Positions 17,845 to 27,082 of a DNA stretch of 64,000 nucleotides are shown piece after piece. Where the stretch lies: NCBI GenBank assembly GCA_965278985.1, contig OZ257131.1, positions 6,634,001-6,698,000 of the forward strand, in the 5' to 3' direction. Both the position numbers and the translations under genes were made by a program. The stretch is from CAISIP01 sp965278985. Its GTDB lineage: Bacteria > Pseudomonadota > Gammaproteobacteria > Burkholderiales > Burkholderiaceae_C. The stretch's first letter is position 1; every line of letters starts with the position of its first letter. The notes under the pieces are model-generated. The model saw only the letters and a list, made by a program, of their open reading frames with translations. It was not told the origin of the DNA and did no database searches.

Positions 17845-18851
17845 GTTGCGGCCTCCAGGGCGGTGGTGTTGTGGGTGCTGTTCTCCGTGGCCAGCCAGCA
17901 GCTGGCGCGGTGCAGTGGCCCCGTGACGATGGTAGGTGGTGCTTCCGCACGGCAGCGGTCCGTGGCCTGCGGGCAGCGCGGGTGGAAGGCGCAGCCGTGG
18001 GGGCGCGCGTTCAGGCGCGGCATGGCCCCGTCGATCTGCGCCAACGGGCCGGTGATGGGGCCCAGCGCGGGGATGGCGCCCATGAGCCCGCGCGTGTAGG
18101 GATGCACGGGGTGGCGGATCACGTCCTCCACCGGCCCCAGCTCCACGATGCGCCCGGCGTACATCACGGCCACGCGGTCGGCCGTCTCGGCGATCACGCC
18201 CATGTCGTGTGTCACCAGCAGCATGGCCGTGCCCTTGTCGCGGCACAGCTGGCGCAGCAGCTGCAGCACCTGCGCCTGGATGGACACGTCCAGCGCGGTG
18301 GTGGGCTCGTCGGCCACCACCAGGCGCGGCTCGGCGCACAGGGCCAGCGCGATCACGATGCGTTGGCGCATGCCGCCCGAGAACTGGTGCGGGTAGGCGT
18401 TGAAGCGGGCTTCGGGCGCTGGGATGCCGACGGCGCGCATCAGGTCCAGCGCGCGTTGCACGGCTTGGTCCTGCGACACGGGCAGGTGCGTGCGGATCGT
18501 CTCGGTGAGCTGCTCACCGATCTGCAGCAGCGGGTTCAGGCTCATCAGCGGGTCCTGGAACACGGCGCCGATCTCCTTGCCGCGCAGCTTGCGCATCTCG
18601 CGTGCGGGCAGGTGGTCGATGCGGCGTTCACCCAGGCGGATCTGGCCCGCGGCCACATGGCCCGGCGGGTCCAGCAGGCCCAGGATGGCCATGCCGGTCA
18701 GCGACTTGCCCGCGCCGGACTCGCCCACGAAGCCCAGGATCTCGCCCGGCGCGATGTGGAAGCTGATGTCGTCCAGCGCCAGCAGCGTGCCGCGGCGCGT
18801 GGGGATCTCGACGCGCAGGCCGTCGACGCTCAGGAGGGGTTGTTGTGCCAT
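17841..18851 (-). CDS. Opp/Dpp-type ABC transporter ATP-binding protein (OppD-like)
   Basis: 336 residues. Walker A GESGAGKS, Q-loop VFQDPLMSLNP, signature FSGGMRQR, Walker B VVADEPTTALD and the His switch in LLVTHDMGV. The C-terminal extension contains CAFHPRCPQATDRC, as in oligopeptide and dipeptide importers. The start ATG is 8 nt after the stop of the permease gene and the gene overlaps its partner by 4 nt, so all these subunits are made from one message. Confidence 0.93.
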
Positions 18852-18859
18852 GGCGGTGC

Positions 18860-19822
18860 TCACTTCAGCTTGGGGTTGAACACGTCGCGCAGCCAGTCGC
18901 CCAGCAGGTTGATGGCCAGCACCAGCACCACCAGCACCACGCCCGGCATCACCGTGACCCACCACTCGCCCGAGAACAGCACCTCGTTGCCGATGCGGAT
19001 CAGCGTGCCCAGAGAGGGCGAGGTGGGCGGCACGCCCAGCCCCAGGAAGCTCAGCGTGGCCTCGGTCAGGATGGCCATGCCCAACGACAGCGTGGCGATC
19101 ACCAGCACCGGGCCCAGCACGTTGGGCAACACGTGCTTGAACAGGATGCGCAGCGGCCCCATGCCGATCAGCTTGGCGGCGTGCACATAGTCCTTGGACT
19201 TCTCGACCAGCGTGGCGCCGCGCACGGTGCGTGCGTACTGCACCCAGTTGGAGACACCGATGGCAAAGACCACCACCACCAGCGCCAGCTGCTCGTGCAC
19301 CGCACGCGGCAGCAGCGCACGCGACAGGCCGTCGATCAGCAGCGCGACCAGGATGGTGGGGAAGCTCAGCTGCATGTCGGCCAGCCGCATGATCAGGTTG
19401 TCGAGCTTGCCGCCGGCGTACCCGCTGACCAGGCCCAGCGTCACGCCCACGACCATCGAGAACAGCGTGGCCAGGAAACTCACCAGCAGCGAGATGCGCA
19501 GGCCGTACATCAGCACCGACAGCAGGTCGCGGCCCTGGCCGTCGGAGCCCAGCGGGAAGGCCCATTGCCCACCGTCGATCCACACCGGTGGCAGGCGCGA
19601 GTTCATCAGGTCCAGCGCGGCGGGGTCGAAGGGGTTCTGAGGCGCGAGGAGCGGCGCGGCCAGCGCCACCAGCACGAACAGCAGCATCACCGTGGCCGAG
19701 ACCATGGCCGTGGGCGAGCGCTTGAAGCTGTAGTGGAAGTCGCTGTCGCGGTAACGCGCCCAGGCCGAGGGTGCGGCGACCTGGGCGGCCTCGGCGGTGG
19801 GGGAGAGGGTGGTGGTATTCAT
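18860..19822 (-). CDS. Opp/Dpp-type ABC transporter permease (DppC-like)
   Basis: 320 residues. An N-terminal cytoplasmic segment, a first membrane helix (VSATVMLLFVLVALAAPLLA), then a periplasmic segment with the FPLGSDGQGRDLLS motif typical of DppC/OppC, and five more helices with the EAA loop around KLIGMGPLRILFKHVLPN. It pairs with the DppB-like permease upstream (38-nt gap). The imported ligand is not necessarily a peptide; this transporter class also carries nickel, glutathione, opines and heterocycles. Confidence 0.92.
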   Translation of the reverse strand: MNTTTLSPTAEAAQVAAPSAWARYRDSDFHYSFKRSPTAMVSATVMLLFVLVALAAPLLAPQNPFDPAALDLMNSRLPPVWIDGGQWAFPLGSDGQGRDLLSVLMYGLRISLLVSFLATLFSMVVGVTLGLVSGYAGGKLDNLIMRLADMQLSFPTILVALLIDGLSRALLPRAVHEQLALVVVVFAIGVSNWVQYARTVRGATLVEKSKDYVHAAKLIGMGPLRILFKHVLPNVLGPVLVIATLSLGMAILTEATLSFLGLGVPPTSPSLGTLIRIGNEVLFSGEWWVTVMPGVVLVVLVLAINLLGDWLRDVFNPKLK

Positions 19823-19860
19823 GGCGGGCTCCTGGCTGGCTGTGAAGCGGCGTGTGGCGT

Positions 19861-20826
19861 TCAGGCGAGGCGGACCCGGGGGTCGACGCGGAAGTACAAG
19901 AGGTCGACGATGGTGTTGATCGCCACGAACAGCAGCGCGATCAGCATCAGGTAGGCGGCGATCACCGGGATGTCGCTGAAGGTGATGGCCTGGATGATCA
20001 ACAGGCCCATGCCCGGCCACTGGAACACCGTCTCGGTGATGATCGAGAACGCGATCAACGAACCCAGCTGCAGCCCGGCCACGGTGATCACGGGGATCAG
20101 CGTGTTCTTGAGCGCATGGTGGAAGTGGATGGAGCGGTCCGCGATGCCGCGGGCCCGTGCGAACTTGATGTAGTCGGTGCGCAGCACCTCCATCATCTCG
20201 GAGCGCACCAGCCGCATGAACAGCGTGAGCTGGAACAGCGCGAGTGTGACGGCCGGCATGATCAGCGACTTGAGGCCCGTCGCCGTCAGCAGGCCCGTGG
20301 TCCAGGGCCCGATGCGCACCACGTCTCCGCGGCCGAAGGCGGGCAACCAGTTCAGCTCCACCGAGAAGATCAGGATCAGGATGATGCCGGTCAGGAACGA
20401 GGGCACCGAGATGCCGATCAGCGACACCACCTGCATGGCCTGCGCAGGCACGGAGTTGCGGCGGATGCCGGCATAGACCCCCATCGGGATGCCCACGCCC
20501 AGCGCCAGCACCGCGGCGCACAGCGCCAGCTCCAGCGTGGCCGGGATGCGCGAAGCCAGCACCTGGCCCACGGGCTCGAGGTTGCGGTACGAGATGCCGA
20601 ACTCGCCTTGTACCGCCAGGCTGATGTAGTTCACGAAGCGCATCACCATGGGCTGGTCCAGCCCCAGCGACTTCCGCATGGCCTCCTTCTGCTCGATGGT
20701 GACCGTGTCGCCCAGCAGGTTGCTGACGGGGTCGCCGATGTAGTTGAACAGCAGGAAGGAGACGAAGGACACGCCGATCATCACGAGCAGGCCGTTCCAG
20801 AGACGCGTGGAGAGGAAACGCAGCAT
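19861..20826 (-). CDS. Opp/Dpp-type ABC transporter permease (DppB-like)
   Basis: 321 residues with six predicted membrane helices. Start MLRFLSTRLWNGLLVMIGVSF; DppB-like features are the LGLDQP segment before the first permease helix, GEFGISYRN, and the EAA loop near KFARARGIADRSIHFHHALKNTLIPV. I chose the ATG at 20826, because the ten residues upstream do not fit the family. It lies 99 nt downstream of the binding-protein gene. Confidence 0.92.
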   Translation of the reverse strand: MLRFLSTRLWNGLLVMIGVSFVSFLLFNYIGDPVSNLLGDTVTIEQKEAMRKSLGLDQPMVMRFVNYISLAVQGEFGISYRNLEPVGQVLASRIPATLELALCAAVLALGVGIPMGVYAGIRRNSVPAQAMQVVSLIGISVPSFLTGIILILIFSVELNWLPAFGRGDVVRIGPWTTGLLTATGLKSLIMPAVTLALFQLTLFMRLVRSEMMEVLRTDYIKFARARGIADRSIHFHHALKNTLIPVITVAGLQLGSLIAFSIITETVFQWPGMGLLIIQAITFSDIPVIAAYLMLIALLFVAINTIVDLLYFRVDPRVRLA

Positions 20827-20925
20827 GGGTTTCTCCGACAGACAGACAGGAAGCAAGGGGCGGCACCGGCATGGGGCCGGTGCCGCAGATAGGCCCGAGC
20901 AGGGCCCCGGCGTGTCAGCGTGGCA

Positions 20926-22503
20926 TCAAGGCGTCGTGACGAGCCAGAGTCGCAGCTGGTTGTCGGGCGCCTGCTTCAGGTCCACCCCCTTGCGTGCAGC
21001 CCAGGTGATGGGCTGCTGGTGCAGCGGGATGTAGGTCACGTCGTTGCGGATGATGGCTGTGGCCTCGCCCATCAGCGCCGTGCGCTTGGCCGTGTCCAGC
21101 TCCGAGGCGATCTTCGGCAGCACCGCGTCGAAGGCCGGGTTGGAATAGCCACCGGCGTTCAGGCCGCCCATGGTCTTGCTGCGCGTGCCCGCCACGTCTG
21201 CCAGCAGCGCGTAGGAGTCGGCCATGGGCAGGCCGGCATGGCCGATCATGTAGAGCGAGATATCCTGCGTGTTCAGGCGCACGTTCCACTTGGCGACCGG
21301 CTCGATCTGCGGCGTGATCTTCACGCCCACGCGGCCCAGCATGGAGATGATGGCCAGGCAGATCTGCTCGTCGTAGACATAGCGGTTGTTGGGGCACTGC
21401 ATGCCCACGGTGAAGCCTTGCGGATACCCGGCCTCGGCCAGCAGCTTCTTCGACGCCTCGGGGTCGAAGGGCACCACGCGGGTGTTGAGGTTCTTGGGCG
21501 CGCCGTTCAACTGCGGGGCCAGCACCATGCCGGCGGGCCAGGACACGCCGCGCATCACCGCGCGCTTGATGCCTTCCACGTCGATGGCCTGGTACAGCGC
21601 CTTGCGCACGCGGATGTCCTTGAAGGGGTTCTTGCCCTTCACGTCGGAGTACAGCAACTCGTCGCGGAACTGGTCCATGCCCAGGAAGATCGTGCGCAGC
21701 TCGGGGCCCTGCACCACCGTGAAGTTGCCCGAAGAGTTGATGCGCTGCACGTCCTGCAGCGGCACGTTCACGGTCGCGTCCAGCGCGCCCGAGAGCAGCG
21801 AAGACGTGCGGGTCGCGTCGGACTGGATGGGCGTGAACACGACCTCGTCGAGGTTGTGCTTCTTCTTGTCCCACCATGTGGGGTTGGCCTGCATCACGGT
21901 CTTCACGTCCACCTCGCGCGACTTCAGCATGAAGGGGCCGGTGCCGTTGACGTTGCGGTTGGCGAAGTTTTCCTTCTTCTGCTGCAGGTCGCTGGACTCG
22001 CGGGCGTTGTTGGCCTCGGACCAGGTCTTGCTCATGATGGGCAGGTTCAGCAGCATGTTGAGCAGCAGCGGGAACGGTGCCTTGGTCTCCACCTCCACGG
22101 TGGTGGCGTCGACCTTGCGCACGTCCTTCACTTCGCCCAGGTTGAGCTTCATGATGGAGCCGGGCGTGTTGATGCGCTGCCAGCTGAAGACCACGTCGTC
22201 CGCGGTCATGGACTCGCCGTTGTGGAACTTCACGTTGCTGCGCAGCTTGAAGCGCCACACCGTGGGGCTGGGCGTGGTCCACGACTCGGCCAGCGCGGGC
22301 TCGATCTGCACATCTTCGTTGAAGCGCACCAGGCCTTCGTAAAAGTTGCTCATGAACGAGTTGGTGAAGCTGTTGTTCGTGGCGTAGGGGTCCATCGACA
22401 ACGCGTCGGCCGAGGCCGTCCAGGTGAAGGTCTTGGCGTGCAGCGCGGTGGCGCCGAAGGCCATCGACAAGGCCAGGCTCAGGGCCAGCAGGGGTTTTTT
22501 CAT
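20926..22503 (-). CDS. Opp/Dpp-type ABC transporter substrate-binding protein
   Basis: 525 residues, SBP family 5. Signal peptide MKKPLLALSLALSMAFGATALHA with cleavage before KTFTW. Body motifs: DALSMDPYATNN, NFYEGLVRFNEDVQIEPALAESW (the family signature region) and RFKLRSNVKFHNGESMTADDV. It is the first gene of the importer operon, 52 nt after the regulator gene. Family 5 proteins bind peptides or various small molecules; the ligand is unknown, but the downstream amidohydrolases suggest an amide- or N-heterocycle-bearing compound. Confidence 0.93.
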   Translation of the reverse strand: MKKPLLALSLALSMAFGATALHAKTFTWTASADALSMDPYATNNSFTNSFMSNFYEGLVRFNEDVQIEPALAESWTTPSPTVWRFKLRSNVKFHNGESMTADDVVFSWQRINTPGSIMKLNLGEVKDVRKVDATTVEVETKAPFPLLLNMLLNLPIMSKTWSEANNARESSDLQQKKENFANRNVNGTGPFMLKSREVDVKTVMQANPTWWDKKKHNLDEVVFTPIQSDATRTSSLLSGALDATVNVPLQDVQRINSSGNFTVVQGPELRTIFLGMDQFRDELLYSDVKGKNPFKDIRVRKALYQAIDVEGIKRAVMRGVSWPAGMVLAPQLNGAPKNLNTRVVPFDPEASKKLLAEAGYPQGFTVGMQCPNNRYVYDEQICLAIISMLGRVGVKITPQIEPVAKWNVRLNTQDISLYMIGHAGLPMADSYALLADVAGTRSKTMGGLNAGGYSNPAFDAVLPKIASELDTAKRTALMGEATAIIRNDVTYIPLHQQPITWAARKGVDLKQAPDNQLRLWLVTTP

Positions 22504-22555
22504 GGCAGGGGTCCTAGGGGTTGCAGGGAGGCTAGAGGGGGGAAGGGCGAAATGC

Positions 22556-23353
22556 TCAGGAAGCGGATGGGTTCTTGCGCGGCCGGCCACGGCGGCGCAC
22601 CGCGGGGGCGGGGACGGGATCGGCGCCCAGCGCGCTGGCCAGGTCCACGCTGTCGTCGCCGTCGTCCAGGCGCAGCTGGCGCTCCAGGCTCAGCAGGTGT
22701 TCGTCCATCAGGCGCTCGGCCAGCGCGTGGTCGCCGGCCTCGATGGCGTTCAGGATGTCCAGGTGCTCGTCCACCGAGCAGGGGTTGGTGCCGCGCATGT
22801 CGTACAGCGCCACCATCAGCGAGGTCTGCGAGACCACGCGCTTGAGGTGCTGCTCCAGCTGCTGGTTGCCCGTGGCCTCCGCCAGGTCCAGGTGGAACTT
22901 GCCGGCCAGGCGGATGTAGCGCGAGGTGTCGCCCGCACGGTTGGCCTCGTCCTCCTCGGCCACCTGCGCGCGCACCGGCGGCATCCAGGGCCCGCAGTCG
23001 CAGTGCGACAGCAGGCGCACCACGCCGCCCTCCAGGATGCGGCGCAGCGCATAGGTGTCACGGGTAGTCTTGACCGTGGGCTTGGCTACGAAGGCGCCGC
23101 GGTTGGGGACGAGGTCCACCAACTGGTCGTTGGCCAGGCGGTCCAGCACCTTGCGGATCACGCCGCGCGAAGTGCCCAGGATGCGGCACAGGTCGGCCTC
23201 GGGCAGCTTGGCGCCAGGCGGGAGGCGGTGCTCGTAGATGGCGGCCGCCAGGCGCTGCTGCACGCGGGCCTCGTCGTTGGCATCCGACGCGGAATCGGCC
23301 ACTTCCGCGTCGCGCGGGTGGGTCGTCAGGTGGGAGGCATGCAGGTCGGTCAT
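22556..23353 (-). CDS. GntR-family (FCD-type) regulator with AT-hook-like tail
   Basis: 265 residues. A GntR winged helix-turn-helix (about residues 30-95; RLPPGAKLPEADLCRILGTSRGVIRKVLDRL) is followed by an all-helical FCD effector domain with a probable metal site (His in GKFHLDLAE and EHLDILNAI). The C-terminus ends RRRGRPRKNPSAS, an AT-hook-like basic tail not usual for this family. The ATG at 23353 fits homologue starts. It is the gene before the importer operon and is preceded by two identical palindromic sites, so it likely regulates itself and the operon in response to the catabolic substrate. Confidence 0.9.
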   Translation of the reverse strand: MTDLHASHLTTHPRDAEVADSASDANDEARVQQRLAAAIYEHRLPPGAKLPEADLCRILGTSRGVIRKVLDRLANDQLVDLVPNRGAFVAKPTVKTTRDTYALRRILEGGVVRLLSHCDCGPWMPPVRAQVAEEDEANRAGDTSRYIRLAGKFHLDLAEATGNQQLEQHLKRVVSQTSLMVALYDMRGTNPCSVDEHLDILNAIEAGDHALAERLMDEHLLSLERQLRLDDGDDSVDLASALGADPVPAPAVRRRGRPRKNPSAS

Positions 23354-23418
23354 AGGGGCCACGGTGGTTGAAGGCGTGCTGATTGTGCTGATTTCGATTT
23401 TTTCGTCAACAAAAATAA

Positions 23419-23434
23419 AAATATTGTTAACAAA
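23419..23434. promoter_or_regulatory. Operator-like palindrome, site I
   Basis: AAATATTGTTAACAAA contains the perfect 10-bp palindrome TTGTTAACAA (23424-23433). It lies 65 nt upstream of the GntR ATG and inside an AT-rich tract. Palindromes with a TTG/CAA pattern are known for FCD-type GntR regulators, so this is a candidate binding site for the adjacent regulator. A second identical 16-mer lies 209 bp further upstream. Confidence 0.75.
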
Positions 23435-23627
23435 GTGCGCATGCAACATGTGTGCCATGACACGCCATGCATACCGGCGGCAGCAGGCCGGTAGGGCGCT
23501 CCTTCGAGGAGAGATGCCCAGAGAAGTGGCTGGCGCGCTGGCGTCGCCGGGGTCTTTGAAGGCTGCTGTGCAGCGGGCGCAGTTGGTGCGCACGCGGTCG
23601 GCAATCACAATATTGGTGCTGGCGCCT

Positions 23628-23643
23628 AAATATTGTTAACAAA
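23628..23643. promoter_or_regulatory. Operator-like palindrome, site II
   Basis: Identical 16-mer AAATATTGTTAACAAA, with the palindrome TTGTTAACAA at 23633-23642, between the deacetylase stop and site I. The 209-bp distance to site I is close to 20 helical turns at 10.5 bp per turn, so both sites face the same side of the helix. Confidence 0.7.
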
Positions 23644-23693
23644 ATGGTGCGTCTTGTTCGCACGCTGTTTGCGCGCCCGGCCGAAGGCATGCT

Positions 23694-24593
23694 TCACCCC
23701 GGCAACTGCGCCACATGGGCGGCGATCGCGCCAGGCGTCGTCAGCCAGATGCGTTCGCGCTGCGACTGGATGTGCTGCAGCCCGCGCCGCAGGTGGCGCA
23801 GCCGGTAGGGCTGGCCGAAGATGTAGGGGTGCAGCGCGAGCCCCATGACCAGCGGCTGGCGGCGCGACTGCTCCAGCATCTCGTCGAAATGGTCCATGAC
23901 CATGTCCACGAAATCGGTCGCATCCATCTGCCTGGCCATGACCATCGGGATGTCGTTGAGCTCCTGCGGGTAGGGCACGGACCACAGGCTGCCGCCGCCG
24001 CGCGTGGCCATGCGCACGGGCTGGTCGTCGTGGCACCAGTTCAGGGTGTAGCCATAACCGGCCTCGGCCAGCAGGTCGGGGGTGTGGTGGCTCTCGGAGA
24101 TCCAGGGCGACAGCCAGCCCGCGGGCGCCTGGCCGCTCTCCGCGGTGATGCGCTCGCGGCAGTGCCGCAGCAGCGCGGCTTCCTGGGTCACGTCCAGGCT
24201 GCCCTGGCGCTCCGAATTGGTGTGGCCGTGCGCCACGATCTCGTCGCCGCGCGCCACGCAGGCGGCCACCAGTTCGGGGCAGTGGTCGTAGAGCGCGGTA
24301 TTCACCAGCGCGGCGGCCGGCATGTGCAGGCCGTCGAGCAATTCCAGGCACCGCCAGGCCCCTACGCGGTTGCCGTATTCGCGCCAGGACCAGTTCAGCA
24401 CATCGGGCTGCGGTGACACCGGCCCCAGGCTCGCACCCAAGCCTTCGCCGAAGGCGAAATGCTCATGGTTCAGCGCGATGTAGACGGCCAGCCCTGCGCC
24501 GTTCGGCCAGTGGTAGGTGGGGCGCTGGTGAATGGCCGCATAGGGGAAGCGGCCGTGGGTGGGCAACGGGGGGCAGGGCGTGGATGCGGGCAT
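23694..24593 (-). CDS. Polysaccharide deacetylase-family hydrolase (PuuE-like)
   Basis: 299 residues of the NodB-homology superfamily in the branch related to allantoinase PuuE: a conserved early ALNHEHF region, ALYDHCPELVAACVARGDEIVAHGHTNSE, and SPWISESHHTPDLLAEAGYGYTLNW. The branch hydrolyses C-N bonds in amides of small molecules rather than polysaccharide acetyls. It has no signal peptide, so it is cytoplasmic. It is the most upstream gene of the catabolic region (same direction as the GntR gene, 340 nt away), suggesting a role in ring opening or deacylation of the imported compound. Confidence 0.85.
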   Translation of the reverse strand: MPASTPCPPLPTHGRFPYAAIHQRPTYHWPNGAGLAVYIALNHEHFAFGEGLGASLGPVSPQPDVLNWSWREYGNRVGAWRCLELLDGLHMPAAALVNTALYDHCPELVAACVARGDEIVAHGHTNSERQGSLDVTQEAALLRHCRERITAESGQAPAGWLSPWISESHHTPDLLAEAGYGYTLNWCHDDQPVRMATRGGGSLWSVPYPQELNDIPMVMARQMDATDFVDMVMDHFDEMLEQSRRQPLVMGLALHPYIFGQPYRLRHLRRGLQHIQSQRERIWLTTPGAIAAHVAQLPG

Positions 24594-24684
24594 GCGGGCT
24601 CCGGGAATGGAGCCCTGTGCCAGTCAAGGATCGTGCCAGCGCGGTGCCCGGGGGCGCCCGGGCGGCAAGCCTGCGGCGGTGCGC

Positions 24685-26379
24685 CTACGCCGCGCTGCCC
24701 GTACCCAGGCGCAGGGGTGCCGCCGCATGCAGGCGCCGCGGTGCCGGAGCTGCGGGCCGGGCGAGGCGCGGCGGCTTGCCCGTAGAGTGCGGGCCGTCCG
24801 CCGCGGCGTCCGCGGCCTCCGTGCCGATGTTGAACACGCTGACCGCCTGCACCAGTTCCCGGGCCTGCTGGTTCAGCGCGCTCGATGCGGCGGCCATCTG
24901 CTCCACCAGGGCAGCGTTCTGCTGTGTCACCTTGTCCATGTCGGCCACGGCATCGCCCACCTGGCCCACACCCGCGCTCTGCTCGGTGCTCGCGGTGCTG
25001 ATCTCGCCCATGATGCCCGTCACCCGGCCGATGCTGCCGACCACGTCCTGCATGGTCTTGCCCGCACGGTCCACCAGGGCCGAGCCCGCCTGGATGCGGT
25101 TCACGCTGTCGTCGATCAGCGTTCGGATTTCCTTGGCGGCTTCGGCGCAGCGGCCGGCCAGCAGGCGCACCTCGCCGGCCACCACCGCGAAGCCACGCCC
25201 CTGCTCGCCGGCCCGGGCTGCTTCCACCGCGGCATTGAGGGCGAGGATGTTGGTCTGGAAGGCGATGCCATCGATCACGCTGATGATGTCGGCGATCCTG
25301 CGCGACGAGTCGCTGATGCCCTTCATGGTCGCCACCACCTCGCCCATCGCGGCGCCGCCCTGTTGCGCCACCGCGCTGGAGTCGCGTGCCAGCTGGTTGG
25401 CCTGGCTGGCATTGTCGGCGTTCTGCCGCACGGTGGACGACAGCTGCTCCATGGAGGAGGCCGCCTGTTCCAGCGCGCTGGCCTGGCTTTCGGTGCGGGC
25501 CGAGAGGTCCTGGTTGCCCTGCGCGATCTCGGCGCTGGCGATGGACACGCCTTCGGCGCTGCCGCGCACGGAGGCCACGAGGTTGATCAGGTTGTGCTGC
25601 ATGGTTTGCAGGGCGCCCTGCAGCTGCGCGAATTCGTCGCGCCGCTGCACCGTGATGGACTGGCTGAGGTCGCCCTGTGCCACGACGCTGATCATGTCGA
25701 CGGCCTGGTGCAGCGGTTGCAGCACCGCGCGGGTGATCGCCCAGGCCGCCCAGCAGGCCATCAGGACCATCACCATGCACACCACCACCAGCGCCTGCCG
25801 CTGCGACTGGTGCGTGCGCTGCGCATCCAGCACGATCTGCTCGGAGCTTTGGCTCGTGTAAGCCGCATAGTCGTCCGTGGCCTGCACCAATGCGGCCAGC
25901 AGCGGACGGCACTGGGTGTTCATCTTGTCCACGGCCGCATCGTGCTGGCCGTCCAGCGCCATCCCCACGATGGAAAGCGCCACCGGTTCGTACTGCGCCT
26001 CGATGCGCGCGATGCCGTCCACCCTGCGGCGTGTCTCCTCAGGCACGCCGGGCTTCGCGGCCAGCTCGCGCAGCGTGGCAAGGTGCACCCGCACGTCCTT
26101 CACCGCCTGCTCGACGAGGGTCTTCTCCAGCGCCCGGTCCTCGGGCCGGGTGACCAGGACGAGGTTGCGCGCCGCGATGGCACGCCGGTCCACGGCCTCG
26201 CGCACGCGGTGCGCGGCGTCGGCGCGCGCCTTGATGCCGTGGATGTAGTCGCTGAAACGCTCGTTCTCGTCGTTCGTGCCCTGCACCGCGGAGATGCACA
26301 GGCCGACGATGAGGATGATCAGGAGGCCGAAAGCGCCCATGAGCTTCGACCGGACAGTCAGGGACGACCAGATGTGCAT
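24685..26379 (-). CDS. Methyl-accepting chemotaxis protein
   Basis: 564 residues with the usual Tar/Tsr layout. TM1 is about residues 14-33, a periplasmic 4-helix-bundle sensor about 34-196, TM2 about 197-216, a HAMP domain follows, and then the signalling domain. The hairpin tip AFQTNILALNAAVEAARAGEQGRGFAVVAGEVR is recognisable; the following residues RLLAGRCAEAAKEI differ from the usual LAQRSAAAAKEI. The C-terminus is Ala/Pro-rich and lacks an NWETF-type CheR tether. It senses an external ligand; no ligand can be inferred. The start ATG is at 26379. Confidence 0.92.
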   Translation of the reverse strand: MHIWSSLTVRSKLMGAFGLLIILIVGLCISAVQGTNDENERFSDYIHGIKARADAAHRVREAVDRRAIAARNLVLVTRPEDRALEKTLVEQAVKDVRVHLATLRELAAKPGVPEETRRRVDGIARIEAQYEPVALSIVGMALDGQHDAAVDKMNTQCRPLLAALVQATDDYAAYTSQSSEQIVLDAQRTHQSQRQALVVVCMVMVLMACWAAWAITRAVLQPLHQAVDMISVVAQGDLSQSITVQRRDEFAQLQGALQTMQHNLINLVASVRGSAEGVSIASAEIAQGNQDLSARTESQASALEQAASSMEQLSSTVRQNADNASQANQLARDSSAVAQQGGAAMGEVVATMKGISDSSRRIADIISVIDGIAFQTNILALNAAVEAARAGEQGRGFAVVAGEVRLLAGRCAEAAKEIRTLIDDSVNRIQAGSALVDRAGKTMQDVVGSIGRVTGIMGEISTASTEQSAGVGQVGDAVADMDKVTQQNAALVEQMAAASSALNQQARELVQAVSVFNIGTEAADAAADGPHSTGKPPRLARPAAPAPRRLHAAAPLRLGTGSAA

Positions 26380-26624
26380 GGTGGCAACTCCATGGCAGGC
26401 GTCGCGCCTTGTGGTTGCGCGCTGTGCGTGCTGCCTAGCGATCTCCCTGAACGTGCGCAGTGTGGCGCAACTTCCGGTGCCCGGCAACTGCTTTCGTGCG
26501 GGTGGCTTTTTGCGGCCAGGCGCGTGGTGGGGTGTGGGTGCCTGCAGGGCACCGAATGCAGTGCACGGTCGAGCCCTGGAGTTGCCGAGGGCAGAGGGGA
26601 TGGCCGCTGCCCTGCGGCGCCGCG

Positions 26625-26873
26625 TCAGCCGTCTTTCCGGGCCTGGAACCAGAACACCGTGAGGATGTCTTCCGGCAGGGCCAGGCTCGTCTTCTCGGAC
26701 CGGAACTCGCCGTCTTCGTAGACACCCTCCAGCAGGTGGGTGCCATCGGGCGTCTGGGTGCGGAGCCACACGCGGGTGCCGTCCGCGGGGCGCGCGAAGT
26801 GGCAGCGGAACCACCCCAGGTTGGCTTGCTCGATGCCGTAGGCGTCGCGGGGCGTGGGCAGGTGGGCAGGCAT
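26625..26873 (-). CDS. Small hypothetical protein, 82 aa
   Basis: Not recognised as a named family. The sequence reads as an aromatic-rich beta-type fold (NLGWFRCHFARPADGTRVWLRTQTPDG, then SLALPEDILTVFWFQARKDG). The start ATG at 26873 is the only one that fits a compact product. It has normal codon usage for this genome and no signal peptide, and it lies just before the decayed acyl-CoA dehydrogenase/SDR junction. Confidence 0.6.
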   Translation of the reverse strand: MPAHLPTPRDAYGIEQANLGWFRCHFARPADGTRVWLRTQTPDGTHLLEGVYEDGEFRSEKTSLALPEDILTVFWFQARKDG

Positions 26874-27019
26874 GCGGGATCTCAAACGGGGGATTCTAGG
26901 AGTTCCCCCGTCGGCCCCGTGGCCCTCAACCCCGTTGCTGCCGCTCCACCGCGTCGCGCTGGTGGATCGCGGCCGAGGCCTGTTTCCAGTTCGCATCCGT
27001 CCACGTCGACAAGTGCGAA

Positions 27020-27082
27020 AGGGAACAGCCCTGTCGCGATGGCATGGCAGCGGATGCCGTGCGGGGACCACTTCACGGCCAG
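27020..27082 (-). pseudogene. Remnant of a short-chain dehydrogenase/reductase C-terminus
   Basis: In a different frame from the acyl-CoA dehydrogenase fragment that runs into it, the sequence encodes LAVKWSPHGIRCHAIATGLFP. This matches the SDR block L-A-V-E-W-x-x-H-G-I-R-x-N-A-I-A-P-G, with Asn changed to His and Pro to Thr. There is no SDR N-terminal part nearby. After this block the similarity ends. It is a decayed fragment joined to the neighbouring fragment by a deletion. Confidence 0.6.

Larger units (their letters stand above)
23354..23693. other. 340-nt regulatory gap upstream of the GntR gene
   Basis: It has no gene and is locally AT-rich around 23390-23436 and 23600-23645, in contrast to the surrounding sequence. 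It holds the two operator-like palindromes listed separately and lies between the stop of the deacetylase gene and the start of the GntR gene; both genes run leftwards. Confidence 0.7.

Noticed and set aside
24559..26721. A 720-codon plus-strand frame across the chemoreceptor gene
   Set aside because: It is the antisense shadow of the methyl-accepting chemotaxis protein, whose signalling domain is unmistakable on the minus strand.
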